64,000 nucleotides of DNA from Marininema mesophilum (GCF_900106775.1 NZ_FNNQ01000012.1:1-64000), one strand, 5' to 3'; shown: positions 35,653 through 45,028, counted from the stretch's first letter. Notes: generated by a model from the sequence alone, not told the origin. Translations and numbers: made by a program.

Positions 35653-36702
35653 ATGAGGAGTAGAAAAAGATGGCCCCATATCGCGAGTGCAATTGTTCTC
35701 TGTATCCTTGTTGGATTGTTTGCTGGCTGCCAGCAAAACGATTCAACCTCAACAAAAAAGGTCTCATTGGATGAGAGAAAGATTCAAGGGGCTAACCCTG
35801 GTGAACAGCTATATCTTCGACATAAGGTAGCAGGTAAAACCTTACCGAAGAATAAAAAACGGGTGCTTTTATTTTTAGAGCCCTTTAGTGTTCCATCGGC
35901 GAAGGCCTTCGATGTACCGGGCTACTCTTGGATGGATCATATGGCAAAGCAAGGCTACGATACCTGGGCGATGGATTTCAAGGGCTTTGGTCGATCCTCT
36001 CGTCCAGTAGAAATGTCACAACCGCCGCTAAAAAACAAACCCGTAATCGATCATAAGGATTCCTTACGTGATTTGGAAAAGGTCATTAACTACTTGAAGA
36101 AAGAGCGAAAAGTAGACTCTGTGGATTTGGTGGGTTGGTCCTGGGGAGGTGTTGTTGCTGGAGAGTATGCGGCAAAGCATCCTCAAAATGTAAACAAGTT
36201 AGTGCTGTATGGCTTTATGCATGGCTTTAAACTTCCTATGATGACAAAACCCTTTCAATCCAAACAAGACCCTACCCAATTTAATGAAAAGGCGCCAGCT
36301 TATCAACAGGTGAAGATGGTACAAGGAATGCAACATTGGTTTATGATGCAGGGTGGGAAAAGGATAGTAACCCACCAAGCATTTAAACAAGTGAGTAAAG
36401 TGTTTGCTGATTCGGATCCTAGTGCTGAAAAGCAGAATGGGGCCATCCGGCGTCCGATGGGCCCATTAAAAGATCTATTTGCGATATGGAGTGATCGGCC
36501 CCTCTATGATATGTCCAAGATCACCGCGCCTACGCTTGTCATTTATGGTGAGTTAGATTCCTTTGCAGACCGCAGAGTATATAAAGAGCTTACGAGTTCG
36601 AAGGATAAAAAGGAAGTTTCCATTAAAAATGCGACACATTGGGCGTTATATGAGAAAAACCGGAGGAAATTACTCCAAGAGACTGACCAATTTCTTCAAT
36701 AA
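35653..36702 (+). CDS. Lipoprotein alpha/beta hydrolase
   Basis: A 349-residue exported protein: a lipoprotein signal peptide ends in LFAGC, then a hydrolase fold. The nucleophile elbow is GWSWGG, the likely acid is Asp in YGELDSFADRR and the histidine is in NATHWALYEKN. The lipobox puts the enzyme outside the membrane. A GAGGAG site lies upstream, 12 bases after the DUF441 gene. In this operon it could trim or hydrolyse a secreted product or its precursor; the substrate is unknown. Confidence 0.87.
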   Translation: MRSRKRWPHIASAIVLCILVGLFAGCQQNDSTSTKKVSLDERKIQGANPGEQLYLRHKVAGKTLPKNKKRVLLFLEPFSVPSAKAFDVPGYSWMDHMAKQGYDTWAMDFKGFGRSSRPVEMSQPPLKNKPVIDHKDSLRDLEKVINYLKKERKVDSVDLVGWSWGGVVAGEYAAKHPQNVNKLVLYGFMHGFKLPMMTKPFQSKQDPTQFNEKAPAYQQVKMVQGMQHWFMMQGGKRIVTHQAFKQVSKVFADSDPSAEKQNGAIRRPMGPLKDLFAIWSDRPLYDMSKITAPTLVIYGELDSFADRRVYKELTSSKDKKEVSIKNATHWALYEKNRRKLLQETDQFLQ

Positions 36703-36729
36703 GATAAAGCCGGAGAAGGAGGGAAGAGA

Positions 36730-38106
36730 GTGGCCTCTCTTCAAATACTAGACGCTACACTACGCGAAGGAGAACAGCATCCAGGGGTTCGATTTAACGC
36801 ACAGGATAAGATTCACCTCCTTCATCTGCTAGAAGATTTCAATGTGGATCTCATCGAAGTTGGTCATCCGGGAATTTCTGCAGAGGATGAAGCGATTTGC
36901 AGGGAAGTAGCTGATGCAGCTAAAAGAGCACAGATCTTGATGCATGCTCGTGCCGTACCGGAAGAAGTTAGAGCGGTTCATCGTGCTAATGGTGACTGGG
37001 TAGGAATTTGGTCTTCTATAAATGATTGTTCCCTGGAAGCCAAGTTTGGTGGCAAATCCCGTGAACAAGTAAAAACCCAGGTGATTACTGCGATCCAAGA
37101 AGCGAAGCGCTTCAGCTTAAAGGTAAGGTTCACCTTAGAGGATGCTTCCCGTACACGTCGTAGTGACCTATATTGGCTAGGGAAGGTGGCTGTTGAGGCA
37201 GGTGCCGATCGAATCAGCCTAGCGGATACAACGGGTGTCTGGGAACCTAGGGAATGTGAAGATATCGTGCGGTGGGCCGTTAATGAGTTGCATCATGATA
37301 TTGAGGTTCATTTGCACAATGATTTTGGTTTAGCATTGGCTAATGCTTGGGCTGCTATCGATGCAGGTGCTTCGGTGATAGATGCTTCAGTATTGGGGAT
37401 TGGGGAGAGAACAGGAATCGTCGATTTATTACAACTGGCGGTATTGTTGCAGGAGAAAAAGAGAGAGCACCATTTCCCCCTTACAAAAATCCCAGTCCTT
37501 TCCCATGCAGTCCAGTGGGTAACAGGTTATCGGCCGGATCATCTGCGGCCAGTAGTAGGGAAGAATGCCTTCACTCACACGGCCAAGTATCATGTACAAG
37601 CTGTACAAAAAACACCTCGAAGTTATGAGCCATATCCTCCGGAACGGATTGGTAGAGTTCGCACCTTGTCTCCCGAGCGTCCCCCTTTAAAGGAAGCCAT
37701 ACTCCCAATCTCGCTTCGAACGGGGGAGCCTTTTGAAAAGGGAGCTTCGGAATTACAGTTTCATCGAGATGGTCCAGGGACACGCTGGGTGGTCTTAGAT
37801 CATCGCGTCGACCCCCGTTCCACTCTCTATGTGATCCAACGCACCTTTACGGGTAATGCCATTGATAATCATGTAGATCGTCATACGCATCATTGTGACA
37901 GTGTCTTTATCTTTTGGGGAGAAGCTTTAGATGGTACGGGATTAACATGTTGTGTGGAGTTAGGAGCGGAGAAACAAATCGTTCATAGTCCAGCCTCTAT
38001 CTTTATTCCAGCAGGTGTTGAACACACCTACTACTATATAGAGGGGAAAGGAACCTATACGAATATAGTTTTGTCTCCGGAGTATAATCAGAGCTTAATG
38101 ATGTGA
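36730..38106 (+). CDS. Homocitrate/isopropylmalate synthase-like (HMGL) enzyme fused to a C-terminal cupin
   Basis: A 458-residue two-domain protein. Residues 1 to about 295 form a DRE-TIM barrel: TLREGEQHPGV (10-20), ISLADTTG, the metal pair in EVHLHNDFG (H194, H196), GIGERTG and the lid-like GKNAFTHTAKYHV. Such enzymes condense an acyl-CoA with a 2-oxoacid. There is no LeuA regulatory domain. A linker rich in Pro and Arg leads to a cupin (about 365-450) with DRHTHHCDSVFIFWGE and IPAGVEHTYYY. Start is GTG with GGAGGG upstream. It ends the operon before a strong terminator. Confidence 0.88.
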   Translation: MASLQILDATLREGEQHPGVRFNAQDKIHLLHLLEDFNVDLIEVGHPGISAEDEAICREVADAAKRAQILMHARAVPEEVRAVHRANGDWVGIWSSINDCSLEAKFGGKSREQVKTQVITAIQEAKRFSLKVRFTLEDASRTRRSDLYWLGKVAVEAGADRISLADTTGVWEPRECEDIVRWAVNELHHDIEVHLHNDFGLALANAWAAIDAGASVIDASVLGIGERTGIVDLLQLAVLLQEKKREHHFPLTKIPVLSHAVQWVTGYRPDHLRPVVGKNAFTHTAKYHVQAVQKTPRSYEPYPPERIGRVRTLSPERPPLKEAILPISLRTGEPFEKGASELQFHRDGPGTRWVVLDHRVDPRSTLYVIQRTFTGNAIDNHVDRHTHHCDSVFIFWGEALDGTGLTCCVELGAEKQIVHSPASIFIPAGVEHTYYYIEGKGTYTNIVLSPEYNQSLMM

Positions 38107-38134
38107 TATTGAGGGAGTAGCTATCTAATATAAA

Positions 38135-38178
38135 AAGGGGTTGATCCAGGGGGAAATCCTGTTGATCAACCCCTTCAT
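38135..38178 (+). terminator. Terminator of the ThiF-HMGL operon
   Basis: Perfect 12-bp arms AAGGGGTTGATC and GATCAACCCCTT with a 17-base loop lie 28 bases after the last stop. Confidence 0.8.
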
Positions 38179-38327
38179 TGATCCTTCAACCCATTGATCC
38201 ATAGGGCAGATACTGCTAATTATACATCCGCTAATTCAGCCCACTTCTTTGTTTGTACAGGAGGCGTATAACTGGATAATCGTTCAAGAAGTTTAGCTTA
38301 TAGTCAACATTTGTTTATTTGATTTGC

Positions 38328-39313
38328 TTATTGTTTTGAGCAAAATTTTATGTAGATTCCTTTTTCTATCGTTTCCTTTGCTTGTTCCGTCAACATTTTG
38401 GCATTAGCTGACAAGTTGGATACGGGAACAAGTTGGCTTGAAACGACAACAAGTGGATCGATCAGGCGCGTTTTTGTTGTTTGATGAACGTCGTAACAAG
38501 ATAGGGTTCCTTCCTCTACCTTGCTGTTACAAAGCGTATGCAGCATAGATGTAATGCTGCTATCACCAGATTCCTCTAACAAGTGAATTACATCCTCATC
38601 TTCCTTCAGAAAATCTTCTATAGATAATATATCTTTTTGCAAAGCAAAACTTAATGTTTTTGCAAGCTGATCATTGCCAAACATGTTTAGCGGGTCCATA
38701 AAAAAACCAACGACTTCTTTATAGTAGGTGTTCACAAACCATTCGGCCGCTAGTGGATCGTTGCAAACCATTTGTCCATCAAAAGCCACAAGTTGGTTCG
38801 AAAAATACTGCGCCTCTTGTAGGGTTATATCGCCATAGGCGTATAAGTCACGTAATGTATAATCAACACGATCTGCACATAATTGTGGGGCTGACTGTTC
38901 CAACAAAGTCCATTGGCTCTCATCAAGTAAGATGTCTTCCCAATTCAGTCCGGCCTTCTGCAAAGTATCGGGAATGGATGATCGAACAACGATCTGTTCA
39001 TAAATTATTTCATGGTAATTTTCTTCTTTATACCCCAAGACATAATCAATAACATGGGAAAACGCCGTATGTGAAATATCATGCAATAAGGCAGCCACTT
39101 GCTCTTCCAATGAACCTCCGAGTTTGTTCACAAGCATCATAGTGCCAATTGGTGGTCGTACCGTTTGTTGTTCCAATTTGGATTCACAAGATAGCTAGCC
39201 CCACCTTGATGAATTCCTTTTAATCGTTGTACGGGCTCACTGTGAATAAGTTCTAACAGGACACCATCTACCTCAGATTCACCGTATAGGGCGTCATAAA
39301 GCTTTAAAGTCAT
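38328..39313 (-). pseudogene. HD-domain phosphohydrolase gene with a single-base frameshift
   Basis: The 5' part starts at ATG 39313 with AAGGAGAAGG upstream and reads MTLKLYDALYGESEVDG, then QRLKGIHQGGASYLVNPNWN, the start of a dNTPase-like HD protein. It shifts frame at about 39151-39153, where CACCAATT probably lost a base between CAC and CA; restoring one gives RYDHSIGTMML. The 3' frame (to 38328) carries the HD motif LLHDISHTAFSH and CADRVDYTLRD. Together they give about 328 residues. An internal start could express only the 3' part without the N-terminal helix. Confidence 0.85.
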
Positions 39314-39618
39314 TGCCTTCTCCTTTTATTAAGTTAGAAACCTTCCAATTAATTCATTCTACATAGTCTTCGTGCGGTTATTAATGGGCTATCAGTTGTC
39401 TGATCTTTAATTATATTCTCAGCGCTTACAACCATAAAACCTTTCATAAATAGAATAAAAGGTTTATACTGTTCTAAGTTAAACCCTCCTATTTTAAAGC
39501 ATACTAGGTGATAGTACATGGTAGTTTATGAACGTATTTTAAAGATGGTCCCGCCTTTTCCCTAGCTAAGTCTGCTCTTTTTAAAAGAATAGACTTATGC
39601 TTGTAGGAGGGCATAAAA
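39314..39618. other. Divergent intergenic region with an inverted repeat
   Basis: This 305-base AT-rich region separates the HD gene from an MFS gene. AAACCTTT (39437-39444) and AAAGGTTT (39458-39465) form an inverted repeat that could be an operator or hairpin. I saw no gene. Confidence 0.4.
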
Positions 39619-40803
39619 ATGAATAAAAAAGAAACGCCATCTTTACTGCTTATGATCGTTCTCGTGGCATTTCCACAAATTAGCGAAACGATCTATACAC
39701 CCTCACTTCCAGATATCTCAATGTCATTTGCCGCAACAAATTCTTGGGTTCAAATGACATTAAGCATATACTTCGTTGGATTTGCTTTAGGTGTTTTTTG
39801 TTGGGGCTGGATCTCTGATCTGATCGGAAGAAGGCCTGCAATGTTAGGCGGATTAGTTGTCTATGGAATCGGAAGTATCATGTGTTTGGTTGCTCCATCC
39901 ATTGTTTGGTTGTTGGCTGGCCGATTCATTCAGGCATTTGGTGCAGCTACCGGTTCTATTATTACACAAACCATTTTGCGTGAAAGTGTATCTGGAAGCA
40001 AACGTCACGCGATGTTTGCCCAAATTTCCGCAGTGATTGCATTTACACCTGCTGCTGGCCCGCTTATTGGAGGTTGGGTTGATCAAGTATTTGGTTTCAG
40101 AGCTGTTTTCTTTGTTCTGGTTGGCATGAGTGTACTTTTGTTTGCCTATACCTTCGTGAAGCTCGAAGAAACTAGGAAACAATCGGATAGAAATAAAGTT
40201 GCCGTATTTCCTGTAGTTAGACGTATTGTAGCGTCTTCGCGTATTCTCACTTTTGGTCTGTTAATCGGTGGATTGAATGGGGTACTGTTTAGTTATTACG
40301 CAGAAGCTCCTTTTATCTTTATCGATCAATTCAATCTTTCACCGGGGTTGTACGGATTTTTGGGCGTTCTCGTTGCGCTGGCAGTCGTATTAGGAGCAAT
40401 AATTTCCAAAAAGCTTTTGCTGACTCGCTCAGCAGAAACAATTATCCACATTGGTTGTTTCGTTATGTTTATTGGGTCACTATTGTTGACAGTAGTTTGT
40501 GTTTTGGCCCATGAACTTAACTGGTTCGTGTTTGTGTGTATTCTATTTACCTTGTTTATTGTGCTTTTAGGAGAAGGCATGGCTTTGCCAAACTGTTTAA
40601 GTCTTGCACTTGTTGGCTTTCAAGATGTGATTGGAACTGCAGGAGCTATTTTTAGTGCAGGGTATTATTTGGTCGTTAGTCTTGTCACCACAGGAATGAG
40701 TCTCCTTCACAATGGTTTACTTGTAACCATGCCAATGTATTTTTTTATCTTAAGCACAGTCATGTTTTTACTAGGAAGGCTGTTTATACGTCAACAATCT
40801 TAA
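39619..40803 (+). CDS. MFS transporter, Bcr/CflA drug-resistance type
   Basis: A 394-residue 12-segment exporter. The Bcr/CflA opening (IYTPSLPDISMSFAA) is followed by the MFS motif A loop WGWISDLIGRRPAMLGG, RFIQAFGAATGSI and motif C region FTPAAGPLIGGWV. Such pumps export chloramphenicol-like drugs, bicyclomycin or sulfonamides; the substrate here is unknown. A GTAGGAGG site precedes the ATG and a terminator follows. Confidence 0.92.
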   Translation: MNKKETPSLLLMIVLVAFPQISETIYTPSLPDISMSFAATNSWVQMTLSIYFVGFALGVFCWGWISDLIGRRPAMLGGLVVYGIGSIMCLVAPSIVWLLAGRFIQAFGAATGSIITQTILRESVSGSKRHAMFAQISAVIAFTPAAGPLIGGWVDQVFGFRAVFFVLVGMSVLLFAYTFVKLEETRKQSDRNKVAVFPVVRRIVASSRILTFGLLIGGLNGVLFSYYAEAPFIFIDQFNLSPGLYGFLGVLVALAVVLGAIISKKLLLTRSAETIIHIGCFVMFIGSLLLTVVCVLAHELNWFVFVCILFTLFIVLLGEGMALPNCLSLALVGFQDVIGTAGAIFSAGYYLVVSLVTTGMSLLHNGLLVTMPMYFFILSTVMFLLGRLFIRQQS

Positions 40804-40816
40804 TTATTTTTACAAG

Positions 40817-40850
40817 AAGAAGCATGATGAAATTGTGCTTCTTTCTTTTT
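40817..40850 (+). terminator. Terminator after the Bcr/CflA-type gene
   Basis: AAGAAGCA and TGCTTCTT pair around an 11-base loop, followed by a T-rich tail. Confidence 0.8.
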
Positions 40851-41013
40851 GACCTTACATATCAATTGATATTTTATTACAATCACTCTCTGAATGTAGT
40901 AAAGAGTAGGGTATGTTCTTTTTCTTACAAAAAACGCCGGTACTCCTTGTTATTACTAGAGGAATTAAATAGCATTTCTTTCCGTTTACTACTATTAATT
41001 AGAAATTATTTTC

Positions 41014-41046
41014 AGAGAGGAACAGAGGGAATCCCTCTCTTTTTTT
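41014..41046 (+). terminator. Orphan terminator-like hairpin
   Basis: AGAGAGG and CCTCTCT flank a 13-base loop and a run of T follows. No confident gene ends here, so it may mark a lost gene or a short transcript. Confidence 0.55.
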
Positions 41047-41556
41047 ATGACTTTATAGCTTTATTCTAACCTTTGCTAATCAACAGTCCTGATCAAAATT
41101 AATCTTATAGGGCTCTTAGTGAATAATGTATACACTATAGTAATTATAATATAGTTTCTTTTCTTGTTATAATACAGATTGATTTGATTCAATTCAGATA
41201 TAATACAATTGTATTTGTCACAAAAATGCTACACAAAAATGCTTGATCGAAATGAATAAAGTGTATATATTATTCAATTAAAATATGTTTGTACCCAAAA
41301 GGGGGAGGATGAAAAATCATGGATAATTTAAGTGAAAATTATTGATTGTCGTGATTGTTGCTTTTTGATCATTGCTGCAAAAGTCATGAAAAAAGGAAGC
41401 CTGAGTTCAATGTAAAGCCTGGCAAGTATTTGCAACTCTAAAAAGACAAAAAACAACTCCAACCTTACTCAGATGTTGAAAGTCAAGAGTTTTTAAAACA
41501 GGTTACGTAAGCCGTAACTTCGAATGTCATCTATGGTTTAGAGGTGAAGGGTTAAA
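41047..41556 (+). other. AT-rich region with a degenerate open frame upstream of the SulP gene
   Basis: There is a TATAAT hexamer at 41199-41204 and a strong GGGGGAGG site before an ATG at 41321 that stops after eight codons. Beyond it one frame reads FNVKPGKYLQL, stop, KDKKQLQPYSDVESQEFLKQVT, stop, then AVTSNVIYGLEVKG, stop at 41553-41555. This looks like a gene decayed by nonsense changes. I do not recognise it. Confidence 0.4.
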
Positions 41557-42816
41557 TTGTATATAAAAGATAAATTTCAAGGTTATAATATTCGAAAATT
41601 CCGACAAGATATTTTAGCAGGGGTATTAGTGGGGGTCATTGCTCTCCCGATGGGTATGAGCTTTGCTGTTGCTTCTGGTGCCCCTCCGGTTTCTGGTCTT
41701 TACACGATGATTATTGCAGGTTTTCTCATTTCTTTGCTTGGTGGGTCAAAGTATCAAATTGGTGGGCCTGCCGGTGCCTTTATACCTGTCTTATTTGGTA
41801 TAGTAGTCCAGTATGGCTTTGAAAACTTAATTATTGCAGGGATGATGGCTGGGATCCTGCTCATTCTGTTTGCTATATGTAATGCTGGATCTTTAATGAA
41901 GTACATACCTAAAACAGTGATAACAGGCTTTACAGCAGGCACTGCTGTAATCATTTTCAGTGGCCAAATAGCCGGTTTTTTGGGGCTTAATGAGCTCAAA
42001 AAATACAAATATTTTTATCTAAATATGAAAGAAATCCTGGTTAATCTGACGAATATAAACGTGTACAGTGTGATCACCGCGATAACTTGTTTGGCGCTGA
42101 TTATCATCGGGACGAAGCTTTATCCAAGAATCCCTAATGCTCTGATCGGTATCTTGGCTTCAACACTTTTAGCTACCTTTCTTTTTCCGAATCAAGTCGC
42201 CACGATTGAAGAAGTATTTGGTAACATCCCCAATCAACTCCCTATGTTTGATGCTCCTGAAATCACCTTTGATAAAATAGTTATGCTTTTGCCAGTAGCC
42301 TTCACAATCTCTTTATTAGGTGGAATGGAGTCATTGCTTACAGCTACTGTTGCGGATGAAATGTCTGGAACCAAGCATAACCGTAAAAAAGAATTAATTG
42401 GACAAGGTATTGCAAACATCGTAACTCCTTTTTTTGGTGGGATTCCAGCAGCCGGAGGCATTACCAGAACAGCGACCAATATTAATAGTGGTGCGGTCTC
42501 TCGGCTTTCAGGGATGATCCATGCTATTTTAGCTTTATTGGTCCTACTAATAGCTGCACCCTATGTCGAAAAAGTTCCTCTCGCAAGTCTTGCTCCGGTA
42601 GTAATGGTTATTGCTTGGAACATGGGTCAACGAAAAGCATTTGCTCAAATATTACGATCGGGAGTGGGTAATTCCCTCATCCTATTAGCTACTTTTACCG
42701 CGACCGTTTTTGTGGACTTAACAATGGGTATAGGACTAGGGTTGGCCATCTCCCTTTTCATACACCTAAAAAATAACGGTTGGCGAATAAATACCTCAGG
42801 CAGATTGTCTAGCTGA
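41557..42816 (+). CDS. SulP-family anion transporter lacking a STAS domain
   Basis: A 419-residue membrane protein with 10 or more hydrophobic segments. FRQDILAGVLVGVIALPMGMSFAVASG is the SulP opening and GGIPAAGGITRTATNINSGA is the family signature. It stops where most SulP proteins begin their cytoplasmic STAS domain. Start is TTG with GAGGTGAAGGG upstream. A beta-carbonic anhydrase follows about 100 bases later, which supports bicarbonate as substrate, as in BicA-like systems; sulfate remains possible. Confidence 0.9.
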   Translation: MYIKDKFQGYNIRKFRQDILAGVLVGVIALPMGMSFAVASGAPPVSGLYTMIIAGFLISLLGGSKYQIGGPAGAFIPVLFGIVVQYGFENLIIAGMMAGILLILFAICNAGSLMKYIPKTVITGFTAGTAVIIFSGQIAGFLGLNELKKYKYFYLNMKEILVNLTNINVYSVITAITCLALIIIGTKLYPRIPNALIGILASTLLATFLFPNQVATIEEVFGNIPNQLPMFDAPEITFDKIVMLLPVAFTISLLGGMESLLTATVADEMSGTKHNRKKELIGQGIANIVTPFFGGIPAAGGITRTATNINSGAVSRLSGMIHAILALLVLLIAAPYVEKVPLASLAPVVMVIAWNMGQRKAFAQILRSGVGNSLILLATFTATVFVDLTMGIGLGLAISLFIHLKNNGWRINTSGRLSS

Positions 42817-42923
42817 GTGCAACATTGCCTCGAAGAACGTTCGTAAGCTGATTTCAACCCAGACATTTTGTCAGGTTAATTGCGTTAACATTTTCATTGG
42901 TACAAACAAAAGGAGTGGACAGA

Positions 42924-43493
42924 ATGAGTTTACTAGTAGAAATCTTGGAGCACAATCAAGAATTTGTACAGGAGAAGCAATACGATCAGTACCGCACCAC
43001 TAAATTTCCAGATAAAAAGCTAGTGATTCTCTCCTGTATGGATACCCGGCTGACGTATTTATTGCCACAGGCAATGAATTTGAAAAATGGTGATTCAAAA
43101 ATTATCAAGAATGCGGGAGCTATCGTTTCCCATCCTTTCGATAGTGTGATGCGGAGTTTAGTTGTTGCGATCTATGAACTAGGTGCTCGTGAGGTATGCG
43201 TTGTAGGCCATCATGGTTGCGGTATGGGCGGGATCCGTCCAGATGAAACGATGGAAAAGATGATGGATCGAGGAATTTCAGAAGATACACTGGATACATT
43301 AGAGCGAGCAGGTATCGATTTGAAACATTGGCTACGAGGGTTCGATTCGGTAGAAGAAAGCGTAAAGCAAAGTGTAGAAGTCATTCGTCAGCACCCCTTA
43401 ATTCCCGAAGGGATTCCTGTTCATGGCTTAGTGATTGATCCAGAGACAGGGAAATTGGATGTAGTCGCTACGGGATATGAAGCGGAGAAATAA
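42924..43493 (+). CDS. Beta-class carbonic anhydrase
   Basis: A 189-residue zinc enzyme interconverting CO2 and bicarbonate. Zinc ligands are C38 (in SCMDTR, with the Asp-Arg dyad), H96 and C99 (in GHHGCGM). AAAGGAG selects the ATG at 42924 over a start nine codons upstream. Placement after the SulP gene suggests the pair balances CO2/bicarbonate across the membrane. A GC-rich hairpin follows. Confidence 0.93.
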   Translation: MSLLVEILEHNQEFVQEKQYDQYRTTKFPDKKLVILSCMDTRLTYLLPQAMNLKNGDSKIIKNAGAIVSHPFDSVMRSLVVAIYELGAREVCVVGHHGCGMGGIRPDETMEKMMDRGISEDTLDTLERAGIDLKHWLRGFDSVEESVKQSVEVIRQHPLIPEGIPVHGLVIDPETGKLDVVATGYEAEK

Positions 43494-43563
43494 AAGAAAA
43501 TAGAGCTGTCAATTAATACGCAGAGCGTGTTGTAAATCACGCATAAAAATGATCATCTCCCTT

Positions 43564-43596
43564 GGAACCCCCCTACCGTTAAGGCAGGGGGGTTCC
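43564..43596 (+). terminator. Hairpin after the carbonic anhydrase gene
   Basis: Perfect arms GGAACCCCCCT and AGGGGGGTTCC flank an 11-base loop. The T run is weak. Confidence 0.65.
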
Positions 43597-43702
43597 ATTA
43601 CGATTCATTACAACGAGCATGAGTAAGTTTGGTCGCTCCAACATATTGGGTACACTTTAAATAGGATTTCATTTGTATGCCACTAAAAGGAGTAGAAAAT
43701 AA

Positions 43703-44716
43703 ATGAATAATCAAATGCAGCAATGGTCACTAGCTAGACGACCACAGGGCAATTTAACGATAGATGATTTCAAAGAGGTTAGTTTGGACATACCTGAACC
43801 AGGTGAGGACGAAGTGCTCATCCGCAACACTTTTATTTCAATGGAACCTGTTATGCGCGAAGCATTTGGAGACTTTGATTCTTTTCTCCCTCCACTTGAA
43901 CTTGGTCAAACGATTCCTGGAGGGGCAGTCGGAATTGTTGAAAAAAAAGGTTCCAACGTGAACATGTTGCAAATAGGGGATCCGGTTTACAGTCCTGCTG
44001 GATGGAGTACACATAGCGTATTTTCTGAAGCTACTGCAATGAAAATAGCTTCGAATGATTTTCCGAATGAGTATATATTAAGTGTTCTGGGGTACTCTGG
44101 GTTGACCGCTTACCGTGCTTTGACGGAATATGCTTCTCTTGTGGCTGGAGAGACGGTTTTTGTTTCGGGCGCTGCCGGCTCAGTTGGTAATTTAGTAGGT
44201 CAGTTTGCTCGCAAACTTGGCGCTGGATATGTCATTGGATCGGCAGGTAGTCCAGAAAAAGTTCGTTGGCTATTAGAAGAGGCTGGTTTCGATGCTGCAT
44301 TTAACTATAAAGATGGGGATGTCAAGGAATTGCTTAAACAAGCAGCCCCTAATGGTATCGATGTTTATGTGGATAATGTGGGCTATGATCATCTGGAAGC
44401 GGCGATTGATTGTATGAATCTAAATGGCCGCATTGCGATCTCAGGTATGATATCTGGATACGAAAGTACGACACCATTACCTGGGCCGTCTAACCTGGTT
44501 GAATTTGTCCCTAAAAATTTGCGTATGCAAGGTGTTGGTTTTCCGCAGGATTATGCTGCGGCAACCCAAAAGCTGATCGATGCAGTCGCACCGTGGCTAA
44601 ACGCTGGGGAAATCATTGTGAAGCAGACCATTGTTGAAGGGTTTGAGAAAACACCAGAAGCTTTCATCGGACTATTTTCTGGGAAGAACATTGGCAAAAT
44701 GTTAGTGAAAATATAA
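43703..44716 (+). CDS. Zinc-free MDR-family NADP-dependent oxidoreductase (YfmJ/CurA-like)
   Basis: A 337-residue enzyme of the leukotriene B4 dehydrogenase/prostaglandin reductase group. The Rossmann motif is VFVSGAAGSVGNLVGQFA, the start SLARRPQGNLTIDDF is typical and YVDNVGYDHLEAAI is the family core. Zinc ligands are absent. Such enzymes reduce activated double bonds of enones. An AAAAGGAG site precedes the ATG; a 20-bp hairpin lies downstream. It is monocistronic. Confidence 0.9.
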   Translation: MNNQMQQWSLARRPQGNLTIDDFKEVSLDIPEPGEDEVLIRNTFISMEPVMREAFGDFDSFLPPLELGQTIPGGAVGIVEKKGSNVNMLQIGDPVYSPAGWSTHSVFSEATAMKIASNDFPNEYILSVLGYSGLTAYRALTEYASLVAGETVFVSGAAGSVGNLVGQFARKLGAGYVIGSAGSPEKVRWLLEEAGFDAAFNYKDGDVKELLKQAAPNGIDVYVDNVGYDHLEAAIDCMNLNGRIAISGMISGYESTTPLPGPSNLVEFVPKNLRMQGVGFPQDYAAATQKLIDAVAPWLNAGEIIVKQTIVEGFEKTPEAFIGLFSGKNIGKMLVKI

Positions 44717-45028
44717 ACTCACCCTAATAAAATAGATGTTGGTTGGAACTATCTATTACAGATATGAGAAAAAAAGCTCATATGATAAGAGAATCAGAAA
44801 GAACCCTTTGTATGGTATGAGGGTTCTTTCTGATTCTCTACTACTTTTAGGAGGTGCGAATCGGCTGATCGAACCCCTCTTTTTGCACGTAGGGTTCTTT
44901 CCTATTCAAGTATAATAAAAGCTATATACGGATCTAAACCAAGACCGTCATCTAGTTTTCCTAAAGGAAATATTCCAACTACCATTTCCTTTAGACTACT
45001 TACGATGATACTAAATAATTAGGTAGGG
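44717..45028. other. Intergenic region with two hairpins
   Basis: ATATGAG/CTCATAT (about 44762-44783) and a perfect 20-bp stem starting AGAGAATCAGAAAG (44788-44807 with 44820-44839) lie after the oxidoreductase gene; the second is the likely terminator. The rest, to 45028, shows no gene. Confidence 0.65.

Noticed and set aside
40824..41069. 81-residue open frame after the Bcr/CflA-type gene
   Set aside because: It overlaps that gene's terminator, has no ribosome site and a low-complexity composition.
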